A stretch of DNA of 64,000 nt from SLFH01 sp050486265 (GTDB taxonomy: Bacteria; Planctomycetota; Phycisphaerae; Phycisphaerales; UBA1924): positions 1 through 64,000 of the forward strand of contig JBJHCY010000001.1 in NCBI GenBank assembly GCA_050486265.1, given 5' to 3'. The notes under the pieces were generated by a model. That model saw only the letters and a list, made by a program, of their open reading frames with translations, did no database searches and was not told the origin of the DNA. Shown one piece after another: positions 6,204 through 15,411 of the stretch; the stretch's first letter is position 1, and each line of letters opens with the position of its first letter. The position numbers were made by a program, and so were the translations under genes.

Positions 6204-8540
6204 ATGACCACCCGCAGCACCCGCCAGCCCAAGAGCCCCGTCGGCCGTCGTACGGCGTACCTCGCCACCGGCATGGCGATCTTCGGCTTCGGTGTCGCCC
6301 ACACGCTCGCCGAGCCGGCCAACGACAACGAGCGGAACGACCGCGTGGTGACCTCGCGCACGGCGGGATCGGTCGCCGGCGGCGCCGGGCAGCCGGTGAC
6401 GGCAGACAGCCGCGCCGCCAGGGTCGTGACCCGTATCCAGGACCGGCGGGGCGACGCCCTGACCAGGCTCGTGCAGCTCCGCGAGGACCGCACGGCGTCG
6501 GTGGTCGTCCGCGAGCCGCTGGACCTCACCGGCGGCGGCCTCAAGCCCATCGCCGGCGGGACCCACCGAATGCTGGTGGACGGCCAGATCAGCGGCGGCG
6601 GTTCGGGCGGTTCGGGCTCCGGTGGTTCGGGCGGGGGCGGATCTGGCGGGAGCTCGGGCGGCGGCGGTTCGGGCGGCGGGGATCCCGGATCGGGCGGGGG
6701 CGACACCGGCGGCGGCGACCCGGGCTCGGGCGGGTCCGGCGGCGAACCCGGCTCGGGCGGCTCGGGCTCGGGCGGCACCAGCGACCCGGGTTCCGGCGGC
6801 GAGACCTTTGTCCGCCTCGTGCCGGGTAATGGGTTCGACAAGTTCATGCCCAACAGCAATCCGGTCGGCCACCCGGAGGTTCCCGGCTACGACGCCAAGG
6901 CGATCGCCCGCTGGGATGTGGTGCCGTACCAGGTGATCGACGGCGAGTTCCACATCGGTGTGGTGGCGTTCCACATGAACGACATCGACCATGTGTTGTT
7001 CTCGGCCGAGGGCGGCCCGTGGAAGCGCGTGGACGAGATGCAGCTGAACCCGCGGACGAATGTGTGGGAGTACACGGCGGTGCTCGACGCCGCGGACTTC
7101 CAGGACGGCCCGATCGAGATCCGGGCGGTCGTGTATCCGAAGGTTGGTGCGCCGAGGGTTTTGGCGGGGCCGATCCATCGCAACGGCGAGGAGAGCGGAT
7201 ACACCAGAAACGGGGAGCACTCGATGTTCCTTGTCGCCAACAACGGCGGCACTGTGCCCGCGGCTGAGCGGTGGGTCTGCTGGCAGACGGGCGACGATGA
7301 GAACTCCGGTTCGGAGTTCAGCCCGTTCCAGACCATCCACGCTGCTGCGATGGCGATCCAGAGCGAGCTCGGCGGGGACGCGGGCGGCGGGACGATCTAC
7401 CTGATGGAGGGTGAGCACCCGTGGACGGGGTGGAGCGCTTCGGGGCGTGATCGAAATCCGCGGGTTATTCAGTCGAACCGTTCCTGGCTGACGATCACGC
7501 GGGACCCGAACGCGGATCGCGACAAGGTCGTTATCGGAAGCCTCTCGGGCGAGGGCGATGCGTCGATCAGCGACAGCGCGGGTCTGCGGGCGCACCTCGT
7601 CCGGCTTCGTGATGTGACGATCTCTACAAGCGTGAATTCGGCCTCGATGCGTTCGCACGACAGCAACCCGACGCTCTGGTTCGATGGCGTACACATTACC
7701 TTCCCGCGCGAGTTCAACGAGATCGTCAAGCACCAGTCGTCGGTCGGCACCACGATCGCAGGTAGTACGAGCTGGGTCGGCGGTGTTTATGCGACCGATA
7801 CGGAGATCACCAAGGTCCGCAACGCCGCGATGGGCTGGCACTTCTGCCGCAATGTCTCGGTGACGGATGTGATCGCCGACGCGTTCCGCGAGCAGGTGTT
7901 CAATGTGAACGGTCGCGTCGCACGCATCGGCATGCATCCCGCTCCTGAGCACGCGGATGTGATCCAGTGGTACATTACGAACGATGAATGGGACAATATC
8001 ATTGTCTACGGGCTCAAGGCGGTCGAGTCGGTTCACTCTCAGGCCTTCTTCGGTCGGCAGTACAACAATCACATGCCGTTCAGCAACGCGGCGTTCGTGA
8101 ACTGCCTGCTCGCACCGAGCTCGAATTTCGGCCAATGGCAACTCGGCGGCAGGCATCAGCTCTTCTGGAACTTCAAATATGTCGGCCGGAACGGCGCGGA
8201 TACAAGGTTTCTCTTCAGAGATGATACGAGCGGAACGGCGGCCCGCTGGGAGAATCTCGTCGTGCGGAATTCTGTCTTTGAGGGTGTACAGTGGTGGGCC
8301 AGCCAAGATATTACTCAGAACAACATCAAGTTCCAGAATAATCACTTCATTACCGGATCTCCGATCGGCGAGTACGCTACCACCGGCAATCCGATGTTCC
8401 GCGATCCGGTTTCGGGCGACTTCGCTCCTGGCGTGGGATCGCCTTTGCTCTACAGAAGCGAGCAGAAGCTCGCGCCAGCGGACATTATGAATCGAAAGCT
8501 GGTCCTCCCCGCCGCCATCGGCGCCGTGCAGCCCGACTGA
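6204..8540 (+). CDS. Large secreted protein with Gly/Ser linker and beta-helix-like C-terminus
   Basis: A 778-residue protein with a basic N-terminus and a hydrophobic segment (about 17-34) ending before LAEPAND, a likely signal peptide. Residues about 40-130 form a charged region. About 131-199 is a low-complexity Gly/Ser linker with DPGSGG repeats. The rest holds an immunoglobulin-like stretch (about 205-310) and then a region rich in short beta strands, Asn and Asp with AAMAIQSELGGDAGGGTIYLMEG near 380. That last segment is typical of right-handed parallel beta-helix proteins such as pectate-lyase-like folds. No catalytic residues or PLP-CTERM tail are evident. It stands at the head of the polysaccharide locus, so a surface or polysaccharide-related role is plausible but unproven. 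Confidence 0.75.
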   Translation: MTTRSTRQPKSPVGRRTAYLATGMAIFGFGVAHTLAEPANDNERNDRVVTSRTAGSVAGGAGQPVTADSRAARVVTRIQDRRGDALTRLVQLREDRTASVVVREPLDLTGGGLKPIAGGTHRMLVDGQISGGGSGGSGSGGSGGGGSGGSSGGGGSGGGDPGSGGGDTGGGDPGSGGSGGEPGSGGSGSGGTSDPGSGGETFVRLVPGNGFDKFMPNSNPVGHPEVPGYDAKAIARWDVVPYQVIDGEFHIGVVAFHMNDIDHVLFSAEGGPWKRVDEMQLNPRTNVWEYTAVLDAADFQDGPIEIRAVVYPKVGAPRVLAGPIHRNGEESGYTRNGEHSMFLVANNGGTVPAAERWVCWQTGDDENSGSEFSPFQTIHAAAMAIQSELGGDAGGGTIYLMEGEHPWTGWSASGRDRNPRVIQSNRSWLTITRDPNADRDKVVIGSLSGEGDASISDSAGLRAHLVRLRDVTISTSVNSASMRSHDSNPTLWFDGVHITFPREFNEIVKHQSSVGTTIAGSTSWVGGVYATDTEITKVRNAAMGWHFCRNVSVTDVIADAFREQVFNVNGRVARIGMHPAPEHADVIQWYITNDEWDNIIVYGLKAVESVHSQAFFGRQYNNHMPFSNAAFVNCLLAPSSNFGQWQLGGRHQLFWNFKYVGRNGADTRFLFRDDTSGTAARWENLVVRNSVFEGVQWWASQDITQNNIKFQNNHFITGSPIGEYATTGNPMFRDPVSGDFAPGVGSPLLYRSEQKLAPADIMNRKLVLPAAIGAVQPD

Positions 8541-8557
8541 TGCCAGCAACCGGTGCG

Positions 8558-8575
8558 CGGCCCTTCGCCGGGCCG
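8558..8575 (+). terminator. Possible terminator hairpin after the 6204 gene
   Basis: CGGCCC (8558-8563) and GGGCCG (8570-8575) form a 6-bp stem around TTCGCC, 17 bp after the stop codon. Only a weak T-rich stretch follows, so termination strength is doubtful. Confidence 0.35.
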
Positions 8576-8649
8576 TGTGCCCTTCTCACGCAACGAAGAC
8601 GAGCCACGCCAGGATGCGCGCATCAACGCTCGACAATTCCGTCCGACCG

Positions 8650-9951
8650 ATGTACGCCGTCCTCGCGGGCTGCGCGACAGACACCGGCAATCTCGGTGTC
8701 TCGGCGCTCGCGTTCAGCGTGATCGACGGCCTCGCCCTGCGGGCGCCGGGCGCTTCATTCACAGTGCTCGACCACGGGCGAGGCCTCCGCCAACTCTCGA
8801 TCGATGGGCTCGCCGGCGGTGCGAAGGTTTCGCTCCACGGGGCCGCGTTCAGCCGGCGCCTCCACCGTCCCGAGAGCCTGATCGGCGCACGCGTCTGCCA
8901 ACGCCTCGGCGTCTCGGCCCATCCGATGCTCCGGTTGCTCGACGGCGCCCACCTCTTCGACATCAGTGGAGGCGATAGCTTTACCGATCTATACGGCCAG
9001 AAACGCTTCGAGACCATCGCCACGATCAAGGAACTCGCGATCCGCGCCGGCGCGGGCCTGACGCTGATGCCGCAGACCTACGGCCCGTACTCCGATCCCT
9101 CCAACCGTCGGCGTGCCTCTGAGATCGCCCTTGCTTCGGCGCAGGCGTGGGCGCGCGACGCCAGGTCGTTCGAAGTGCTTCGTGAGCTGGTGGGTAACGC
9201 GTTCGACCCGGAGCGTCACCGCCAGGGCGTTGATGTCGCGTTCGCGCTGCCTACGGCGGAGCCCCCGGGTCTGCCCGATCGCGTGCTCGATGCGCTCGAC
9301 GCGGCGCCGGTCGCCCTGAACATCAGCGGCCTGATCTACAACGACCCTGCCGCGATGCGGGATCGCTACGGCTTCAAGGCGGACTACCGCGAGGTGGTGC
9401 ACGCGTTTGTCGAGCGTCTGTTGCGATCGGCCGATGGCCCGGTCGTGCTTGTGCCGCATGTCACCGCTTCGGGCGGACACCCAGAATCCGATCCTCGCGC
9501 GTGCGAAGCAGTTTTGGCGTGGGCGAGCGAGCGTCTGCCGTCGGAGGCGGGCCGTCTTCTGGTCGCCCCGATGTTCGACGATCCGCGCCACGCCAAGTGG
9601 CTGATCTCGCGCAGCGACTGGTTCTGCGGCACGCGGATGCACTCGACCATCGCCGCGCTTTCGACCGGCGTGCCGACGGCCGCGGTGAGCTACAGCCCCA
9701 AGACGCTGGGGGTCTTTGAGAGCTGCGGGTCGGGGGATCATGTCGCCGACCCAACGGTGCTGGAGACCGGGGAGGTGGTCGAGCGGCTGTGGTCGTCGTT
9801 CCAGGGCCGGAAAGCCGCGGCCGCTGACCTGCACGCGGCCCTGCCCGGCGTGAAGCGGATCGCCGAGGAGCAGATGGACGCCATCGCCGCGTCGATCGGT
9901 TCGGAGCCCGTGAAGCCCGGGGTCACGCCCGCGTCTGCGGGGGCCGGCTGA
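8650..9951 (+). CDS. Polysaccharide pyruvyl transferase family protein
   Basis: The 433-residue product fits the polysaccharide pyruvyltransferase family (CsaB/WcaK type), which transfers pyruvate from phosphoenolpyruvate to a sugar as a ketal. The ATG at 8650 gives the family N-terminus MYAVLAGCATDTGNLGVSAL; the upstream open frame lacks conservation. Further family-like segments are ISGGDSFTDLYG (about 110), LMPQTYGPYSD (about 142), LVPHVTASGG (about 278) and the C-terminal DWFCGTRMHSTIAALSTGVPTAAVSY (about 340-365, with the conserved R-M-H). It is the first gene of a long run of polysaccharide genes, and the flippase starts 3 bp after its stop. Confidence 0.85.
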   Translation: MYAVLAGCATDTGNLGVSALAFSVIDGLALRAPGASFTVLDHGRGLRQLSIDGLAGGAKVSLHGAAFSRRLHRPESLIGARVCQRLGVSAHPMLRLLDGAHLFDISGGDSFTDLYGQKRFETIATIKELAIRAGAGLTLMPQTYGPYSDPSNRRRASEIALASAQAWARDARSFEVLRELVGNAFDPERHRQGVDVAFALPTAEPPGLPDRVLDALDAAPVALNISGLIYNDPAAMRDRYGFKADYREVVHAFVERLLRSADGPVVLVPHVTASGGHPESDPRACEAVLAWASERLPSEAGRLLVAPMFDDPRHAKWLISRSDWFCGTRMHSTIAALSTGVPTAAVSYSPKTLGVFESCGSGDHVADPTVLETGEVVERLWSSFQGRKAAAADLHAALPGVKRIAEEQMDAIAASIGSEPVKPGVTPASAGAG

Positions 9952-9954
9952 GCG

Positions 9955-11502
9955 ATGCCGCCCGCGACCGTCCCAGATCCGACGCTGCCTTCCGGCGTGC
10001 CCGCCGCCGACCTGCACGCGCGCCACTTCGCCACCGACCACCTGATGGGCGACCTGAAGGGGCGTTCGGTCCGCGGCGGGGCGTTGACGCTGTCGGCCCA
10101 GGGCGTGAAGTTTTTTCTGCAGCTCGGCTCGACCGCCGTGCTCGCCCGCTTGCTGACGCCGGCCGATTTCGGCCTGATCGCGATGGTGACGGCGATCGTC
10201 GGCTTTGTGGCGATGTTCAAGGACGCCGGGCTTTCCATGGCGACTGTGCAGCGGGCGGAGGTCAACCACGCGCAGGTCAGCACGCTGTTCTGGATCAATG
10301 TCGCCCTGAGCGTCTTGGTGATGCTGGTGGTCGCGGCTCTGGCGCCGCTAATCGCGGCGTTCTACTCCGAGCCCCGCCTGGTCTGGATCACGCTGGCGCT
10401 GGCCACGACGATGGTTTTCGGCGGCTTGACCGTCCAGCACCAGGCGCTGCTGAAGCGGCAGATGCGATTCAAGGCTCTCTCGGTGATCCAGATCGTCAGC
10501 ATGGCTGGCGGCATCGCCATCGCGATCGTGATGGCATGGCAGGGCTTCGGCTACTGGGCGTTGGTGGGCAACGCCGCGGGCATGGCCGCGATCAACGCGG
10601 CGATGGTCTGGATGCTCTGCTCGTGGAGACCGGGGCTGCCGAAGCGGGGCGCGGGCACGATGTCGATGCTTCGGTTCGGGGGAAATCTGACTGGCTTTAG
10701 CTTTCTTAACTACATTACAAGAAATATTGACAATATTGCAGTTGGCGCGGTGCTCGGGGCGTCGACCCTGGGGCTGTATTCGAAGGCATACAATCTCTTG
10801 ATGCTGCCTATCAGGCAAATCAATGGCCCGGTCGGCATGGTCGCGATCCCGACACTCAGCAGACTTCAGAACGACCCCCGGAAGTTCAAGAAGTACTATC
10901 TCGCGGCGATCGCCGCGATCGCTTCGGTGACCTTTCCGATCGTGGTGTTCCTCGCCGTCGACACGCGCAATCTCGTCATGACGATGCTCGGTCGTCAGTG
11001 GCTCGACGCCGTCCCGATCTTCCAGTGGCTGGCGGTCGCGGCGTTCTTCGGCGGGATTAATGTCGCGCCGGGCTGGCTCTGCGTCGCGCTCGGGAAGCTC
11101 CGCCGGCAGATGTACTGGGCGATGATTTCTGCGCCGGTGATCGCGGCCACGATACTTATCAGCGTACAGTTCGGGATCGTTGCGGTTGCCGCATCGTTCG
11201 GGATCGCGTGGTCGGTCCTCTTCGTGCTCTTTGTGGTCATGGCGTGCCGGGGATCGCCGGTCTCCTCGCTCGATGTGCTGCGGGCATGCCTGCCCCCAGC
11301 CGCGGCGTGCGCGGCGGGCGCTGTTGCGGTGTTCGGTATGCATGCCCTTACGACCGGGTTGCTTGCGCCTGTCGCGCTGCTGTTCAACGCGGTTGGCTTC
11401 TTTGCGGCTTACGCGATCGTTTGGTTCCTCTTTGCGGATTGGCGGACGCTGCTCGGGACCATCGGTTCGAGTGTCTTTGCAAAGCGGGGGGTCGCGACAT
11501 GA
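9955..11502 (+). CDS. Wzx-like polysaccharide flippase (MOP superfamily)
   Basis: A 515-residue integral membrane protein with about 12-14 hydrophobic segments, starting near residue 35 (GGALTLSAQGVKFFLQLGSTAVLARLLTPADFG, split over the first two helices). The phrase ARLLTPADFGLIAMV is characteristic of the RfbX/Wzx and WzxC type of the MOP exporter superfamily, which moves undecaprenyl-linked repeat units across the inner membrane. A cytosolic ~30-residue N-tail precedes it; a start at 10048 (MGDLKGRS) is possible. A short AT-rich patch at about 10680-10745 stands out from the GC-rich context, possibly a recombination scar. The stop overlaps the start of the following methyltransferase. Confidence 0.88.
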   Translation: MPPATVPDPTLPSGVPAADLHARHFATDHLMGDLKGRSVRGGALTLSAQGVKFFLQLGSTAVLARLLTPADFGLIAMVTAIVGFVAMFKDAGLSMATVQRAEVNHAQVSTLFWINVALSVLVMLVVAALAPLIAAFYSEPRLVWITLALATTMVFGGLTVQHQALLKRQMRFKALSVIQIVSMAGGIAIAIVMAWQGFGYWALVGNAAGMAAINAAMVWMLCSWRPGLPKRGAGTMSMLRFGGNLTGFSFLNYITRNIDNIAVGAVLGASTLGLYSKAYNLLMLPIRQINGPVGMVAIPTLSRLQNDPRKFKKYYLAAIAAIASVTFPIVVFLAVDTRNLVMTMLGRQWLDAVPIFQWLAVAAFFGGINVAPGWLCVALGKLRRQMYWAMISAPVIAATILISVQFGIVAVAASFGIAWSVLFVLFVVMACRGSPVSSLDVLRACLPPAAACAAGAVAVFGMHALTTGLLAPVALLFNAVGFFAAYAIVWFLFADWRTLLGTIGSSVFAKRGVAT

Positions 11503-12176
11503 GCCCGAACAAAGTATCGCTGCCGACGGAGCAGGAAATCGAGCGCGTCCCCGGCAAAGCGCACTACGGTCTCGGTTACCTCGGCGGCGGACGGATCTTC
11601 AGCTACGCGCACCAGATCGATGCGATCCGCAGGCTGGAGGCGAAGTCTGTTGTCGAGGTAGGCCCCGGGCCGGGGCTGGTGACGGCGGCGCTGCGGGCGA
11701 TGGGGGTTGAAGTAACAACAGTCGATGTGCAGCCGGAACTGGCGCCGGATGTGGTTGCCTCGGTGCTCGAACTGCCGTTCGAGGAGGGGCGGTTCGACGC
11801 GGCTCTTTGCTGCCAGGTGCTCGAACACCTGCCCTTCGATAACTTTGTGCCCGCGCTCATGGAGCTCAGGCGGGTGACGCGGAAGGGGGTTGTGATCAGC
11901 CTGCCCGACGCCACCCCGCACTACGCCGTGAACATCCGACTCCCGAAGCTGCCCCGGATCGAGTGGACAGGGACTAGGCGGAGAGACCCGGGCGTGGAGT
12001 GGAAGCGGCGCAAGCTCCAGCATGACGGACACTACTGGGAGATCGGCTACACCAACACGCCGTTCACTTTGGTGGAGAAGTCCGCGAAGGAAGCTATGGG
12101 AGTCCGGTCGGTGCGAACATGGCGTATCGGTGAGAAAGTGTACCACAGATTTTTCGAGATTCAGAATGGAAATTAG
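11499..12176 (+). CDS. Class I SAM-dependent methyltransferase
   Basis: A 225-residue protein with the SAM-binding motif I VVEVGPGPGLVTAAL (about 50-64), an acidic end of strand 2 (VTTVDVQPELAPDVV) and motif IV/V DAALCCQVLEHLPF (about 99-112). This is the Methyltransf_11-type core. The substrate is unknown. Its place between the flippase and glycosyltransferases suggests a sugar or lipid-linked oligosaccharide. The ATG overlaps the flippase stop in an ATGA junction, and the 3' end overlaps the next gene by 11 bp, so translation is probably coupled. Confidence 0.82.
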   Translation: MSPNKVSLPTEQEIERVPGKAHYGLGYLGGGRIFSYAHQIDAIRRLEAKSVVEVGPGPGLVTAALRAMGVEVTTVDVQPELAPDVVASVLELPFEEGRFDAALCCQVLEHLPFDNFVPALMELRRVTRKGVVISLPDATPHYAVNIRLPKLPRIEWTGTRRRDPGVEWKRRKLQHDGHYWEIGYTNTPFTLVEKSAKEAMGVRSVRTWRIGEKVYHRFFEIQNGN

Positions 12177-13038
12177 TGTAGTCATTCCATGCCACAATGG
12201 GGAAAAGTGGATCGGCGATGCGCTCCGGAGCGTAACTGCTCAGACGCATCGGCCTGGCGAGGTCATCGTGCTCAACGACCGGTCCACCGACAACAGCGCT
12301 GAGGTCGTGGCGTCGGTGATGCCCGAGGCGAGGGTGATCGAAACGGACTATGGGAACGCGGCCGCGGCTAGAAATAAGGGTGCGTCGGAAGCAAGCGGTG
12401 AACTGCTGGCATTTCTTGATGCGGATAATGTGTGGTATCCGTGGCATTTGGAGCAGGCGAAGCGGACTCTGCTCGAATCTGGAGATGCCGTGTACATGTC
12501 TTACCCGGGACAATCCCCGGACGCTCTCCAATCGGAGGGCGTGGGGGTTACCGCGCCGTTTGAAAGCATCGCGACCGGCCTCGGGATCAATGACTTTCTG
12601 AAGTTGAGGTTTCGGCGTGGGTTCGGCTTTCCAACAACCGGGCAGGTGCATCGAGTCGATGTGTTTAGGGCGATCGGTGGTTTTGACGAAAGCCAGGTTC
12701 GTCGGCATGACTTTGAGTTATTCATGCGGGCCGCGAAGGAGGGGCGATGGTCGTTCCATCCGAAGCGGAGTTGGTGGAGCCGCCCGCCGCGCCCGGGCGA
12801 TATCTCGCACGATACGGTGGCCTGCCAATACTATGCGTGCCGCGCCTACATCATTAATAGAATGCGTCATAACTCAAGGCTGATGCGTCGCGTCATTAGG
12901 AAGCACTCATTTATGGCTATCAGAGAGGCGTGTCTATCCGGGGATCCATCCGCTGTGAGTGAGGCCATGGAACTGTGCTCTAAGCACACATCTTTGGTTG
13001 ACAGAGTGCGGCTCTGGTATGTCAGGCGTAATTGCTGA
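12166..13038 (+). CDS. Glycosyltransferase family 2
   Basis: A 290-residue GT-A fold transferase. It opens with MEISVVIPCHNGEKWIGDAL, has the nucleotide-binding NDRSTDNSAEV (about 38-48), and carries the FLDADNVW (D-x-D) metal site at about residue 85. GGFDESQ near 168 and an HDFELFMRAAKEG acceptor-side segment follow. There is no membrane helix. The sugar donor cannot be read from sequence. The gene is less GC-rich than its neighbours, notably at 12820-12950, which may indicate acquisition from another genome. Its start overlaps the end of the methyltransferase gene. Confidence 0.88.
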   Translation: MEISVVIPCHNGEKWIGDALRSVTAQTHRPGEVIVLNDRSTDNSAEVVASVMPEARVIETDYGNAAAARNKGASEASGELLAFLDADNVWYPWHLEQAKRTLLESGDAVYMSYPGQSPDALQSEGVGVTAPFESIATGLGINDFLKLRFRRGFGFPTTGQVHRVDVFRAIGGFDESQVRRHDFELFMRAAKEGRWSFHPKRSWWSRPPRPGDISHDTVACQYYACRAYIINRMRHNSRLMRRVIRKHSFMAIREACLSGDPSAVSEAMELCSKHTSLVDRVRLWYVRRNC

Positions 13039-13079
13039 GAATGTGAAACGGGCGTGACCGTACAGAGAGGTCTTCGGGT

Positions 13080-13931
13080 ATGAACCTAGGTAGCGTCGAC
13101 ATTCTGATGATCACCTACAACCGCCCGGAGTACACGCGGCTGTCGCTGGCGCGTTTGCTGGACACATGTGACGCCGACGCTCGCGTCTGGATCTGGCAGA
13201 ACGGCAGCGACCCGGAGACGCTTCGCGTTGTTTCGGAGTTTCGGGAGCATCCGAGGGTGTATCGGTATCACCACAGCGAGGAGAACCGCAAGCTTCGCGA
13301 TCCGACGAACTGGGTTTATTCGGAAGGCGAGGGGGAGTATGTCGCAAAGGTTGATGACGATTGCCTCGTGCCGCACGGTTGGATCGAGCGGTTCCGTTCG
13401 ATGCACGAGGCGGAACCGAAGCTTGGCGTTGTGGCGTGCTGGCACTTCCAGCAGGAGGATTATTCGGAGGAACTGAGCGGGAAGAAGACGGTGAGTATCG
13501 GCGGCGGGCACAAGCTGATCCGGAACCCCTGGGTCGGGGGGTCGGGTTACCTGCTCAAGCGTGAGTGCATCCGTCGGCACGGCGTGCTTCGTGCGGAGGA
13601 GTCGGCGACCGGGTACTGGATCCGTTTGGCGCGGGCCGGATGGCTGGTCGGGTGGGCGTACCCGCTCATGATTCAGGATCATATGGACGATCCCCGCTCC
13701 AAGAACACGATGATCCGGAGCGACGAGGATTTGGAGAGGATGATGCCGCTGAGCGCGAAGAACTTCGGTGCGGGTTCGCTCGCGGCGTGGGACGCGCAGT
13801 TGAGGCGTTCGGCGAGGCTGGTGCAGACAGCGCCGTACAACCCGAGGTTCTACGCCCCGTGGCGGAGGAAGCTCAGGAGCGGTTGCCGAAGGGTCGCCAA
13901 GGTGTTTGGGATGCAAACGCCCGCTTGGTAG
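13080..13931 (+). CDS. Glycosyltransferase (GT2/GT-A type)
   Basis: A 283-residue protein opening with VDILMITYNRPEYTRLSLARLL, the N-terminal strand-helix of GT-A glycosyltransferases. A D-x-D-like motif lies in YVAKVDDDCLVP (about 93-104). Later segments include GGGHKLIRNPWVGGSGYLLKR and a C-terminal basic tail. It probably adds one sugar to the repeat unit; donor and linkage are unknown. It follows the previous glycosyltransferase by 41 bp and precedes the polymerase-like gene by about 85 bp. Confidence 0.82.
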   Translation: MNLGSVDILMITYNRPEYTRLSLARLLDTCDADARVWIWQNGSDPETLRVVSEFREHPRVYRYHHSEENRKLRDPTNWVYSEGEGEYVAKVDDDCLVPHGWIERFRSMHEAEPKLGVVACWHFQQEDYSEELSGKKTVSIGGGHKLIRNPWVGGSGYLLKRECIRRHGVLRAEESATGYWIRLARAGWLVGWAYPLMIQDHMDDPRSKNTMIRSDEDLERMMPLSAKNFGAGSLAAWDAQLRRSARLVQTAPYNPRFYAPWRRKLRSGCRRVAKVFGMQTPAW

Positions 13932-14016
13932 TGTTCGTACAGATGTGCGTGTTCAGAGACCATATCGTTCACCTTAGCGTTCGGCCTGAACGGGCCGTGC
14001 GTGCCTGCTCTGGTGG

Positions 14017-15411
14017 GTGCTGCTGATGGAGGAAGGCGGCTCCACATTCGGTGTTTCGGAGTTCCACGGCCAGACGACGCTGCACCCCCTGGGGTTGACG
14101 GCGATGCTGGTGTGCGGTGTGGCGCTGCTGCTCTTGCCGCGGCGGCACGCCGTGCTGCCGATGCTGATCGTCTGTTGCTTCGTGGCGGTTTCGCAGCGGA
14201 TCGTGATCGGGCCCGCGGACTTCAGCCTGCTGCGGATCATGGTGCTGTTCGGGGCGGTGCGGGTGCTCCTGCGGCAGGAGTACCTCGGGGTGCGGTTCAA
14301 CAGGGTGGACGCGCTGTTGTGCTGCTGGTTGGCGGCGGGGGCGGCGATCTACATTGCCCGGGAGGGCACCCCTGAGGCGGTGGTGAACCGGTCGGGGTGG
14401 ATCTTCGACGGCGCGGGGATGTATTTCCTGTTCCGGTGCCTGATCCGGGAATGGAAAGACATCATCGGGGTCGGGTTTGCGTTGGCGATTATTGCTATCC
14501 CGGTGGTGATGGTGTTCTTCATCGAGAAGTCGACCGGGCGGAATCTGTTCGCGTTCTTCGGCGGCGTGAACCCGATCACAGGCGTTCGCGAGGGCAAGCT
14601 CCGCGCTCGCGGCGCGTTCCCGCATCCGATCATGGCGGGTACTTTCTGGGCGGTGGCCGTGCCGTTTATCGCGTTGCAGTGGTGGACGCACCCGCTGCGC
14701 CGGCCGCTGGTGGTCGCGGGAACGGTCTGCGCGCTGGGGATCGTGGCTTTTACGACATCGAGCGGCCCGCTTGCGTCGGCGGCGGTCGTGTTCGCGATGG
14801 CGGCGCTCTATCCGCTCAGGCGGCATGCGTGGTCGATGCTCGGGGGCGGCGCCTGCCTGCTCGTGGCGCTGCACTTTGCGATGAACAAGCCGGTGTGGCA
14901 CCTCTTCGCCAGGATGGACTTCGTCGGCGGATCGACGGGTTACCACCGCTATAAGCTGATCGATGTGTTTCTTGCGAATCCTGACAAGTGGTTCATGCTC
15001 GGGTCGAAGGATGCGTCGTACCTTGCTGTTACCAGCATCTATGCGGACATCACAAACCAGTACATTCTTGAGGCGACGCGTGGCGGGGCTCTTGCGCTGT
15101 TGTTTTACCTGCTCATGATCTTCTCCGCGATGCAACTGCTTCTGCGTGCGCGGGCTGTGTTCGAGGGCGACAAGACCAAGACCGTGATTGTCTGGGGCGT
15201 GCTCACCGCGTTCGCCGTGCATCTGGTGAGTTTTACGGGTGTTTCGTACTTCGGCCAGATCATTATGCTGTGGTTCCTGACGCTGGCGATGGCGGGGAGC
15301 ATCGGGGAGTGGGCGTCGAAGCCGCGGGCCGCGACGGCGGTGCGAGCTGTCGGTGCGTCTCGGACGCCGGATCTTCTCAAGCCAAGCCGTGCGGAGACCA
15401 GTCCATCGTGA
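14017..15411 (+). CDS. O-antigen ligase/Wzy-like membrane protein
   Basis: A 464-residue membrane protein with about ten to twelve hydrophobic segments. A large loop between the later helices contains GKLRARGAFPHPIMAGTFWA and, further on, TGYHRYKLIDVFLANP. An R-x-R-x-x-G-x-x-x-(H/N)-P pattern before a helix, with a following HRY/KL loop, is seen in O-antigen ligases and exopolysaccharide polymerases (Wzy_C family). It would polymerise repeat units on the periplasmic side. The start is either GTG 14017 or ATG 14026, and the frame is open back to 13990. The stop overlaps the next gene in a GTGA junction. Confidence 0.78.
   Translation: MLLMEEGGSTFGVSEFHGQTTLHPLGLTAMLVCGVALLLLPRRHAVLPMLIVCCFVAVSQRIVIGPADFSLLRIMVLFGAVRVLLRQEYLGVRFNRVDALLCCWLAAGAAIYIAREGTPEAVVNRSGWIFDGAGMYFLFRCLIREWKDIIGVGFALAIIAIPVVMVFFIEKSTGRNLFAFFGGVNPITGVREGKLRARGAFPHPIMAGTFWAVAVPFIALQWWTHPLRRPLVVAGTVCALGIVAFTTSSGPLASAAVVFAMAALYPLRRHAWSMLGGGACLLVALHFAMNKPVWHLFARMDFVGGSTGYHRYKLIDVFLANPDKWFMLGSKDASYLAVTSIYADITNQYILEATRGGALALLFYLLMIFSAMQLLLRARAVFEGDKTKTVIVWGVLTAFAVHLVSFTGVSYFGQIIMLWFLTLAMAGSIGEWASKPRAATAVRAVGASRTPDLLKPSRAETSPS

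Noticed and set aside
6594..6800. Tandem repeat in DNA rich in GGCGGGTTCGG-like units
   Set aside because: It encodes the Gly/Ser linker of the secreted protein and needs no other explanation.
6132..8549. Long minus-strand open frame opposite the Gly-linker protein
   Set aside because: It mirrors the + strand gene, lacks a start context, and its product is a His/Arg/Asp-rich sequence typical of the antisense of a GC-rich gene.
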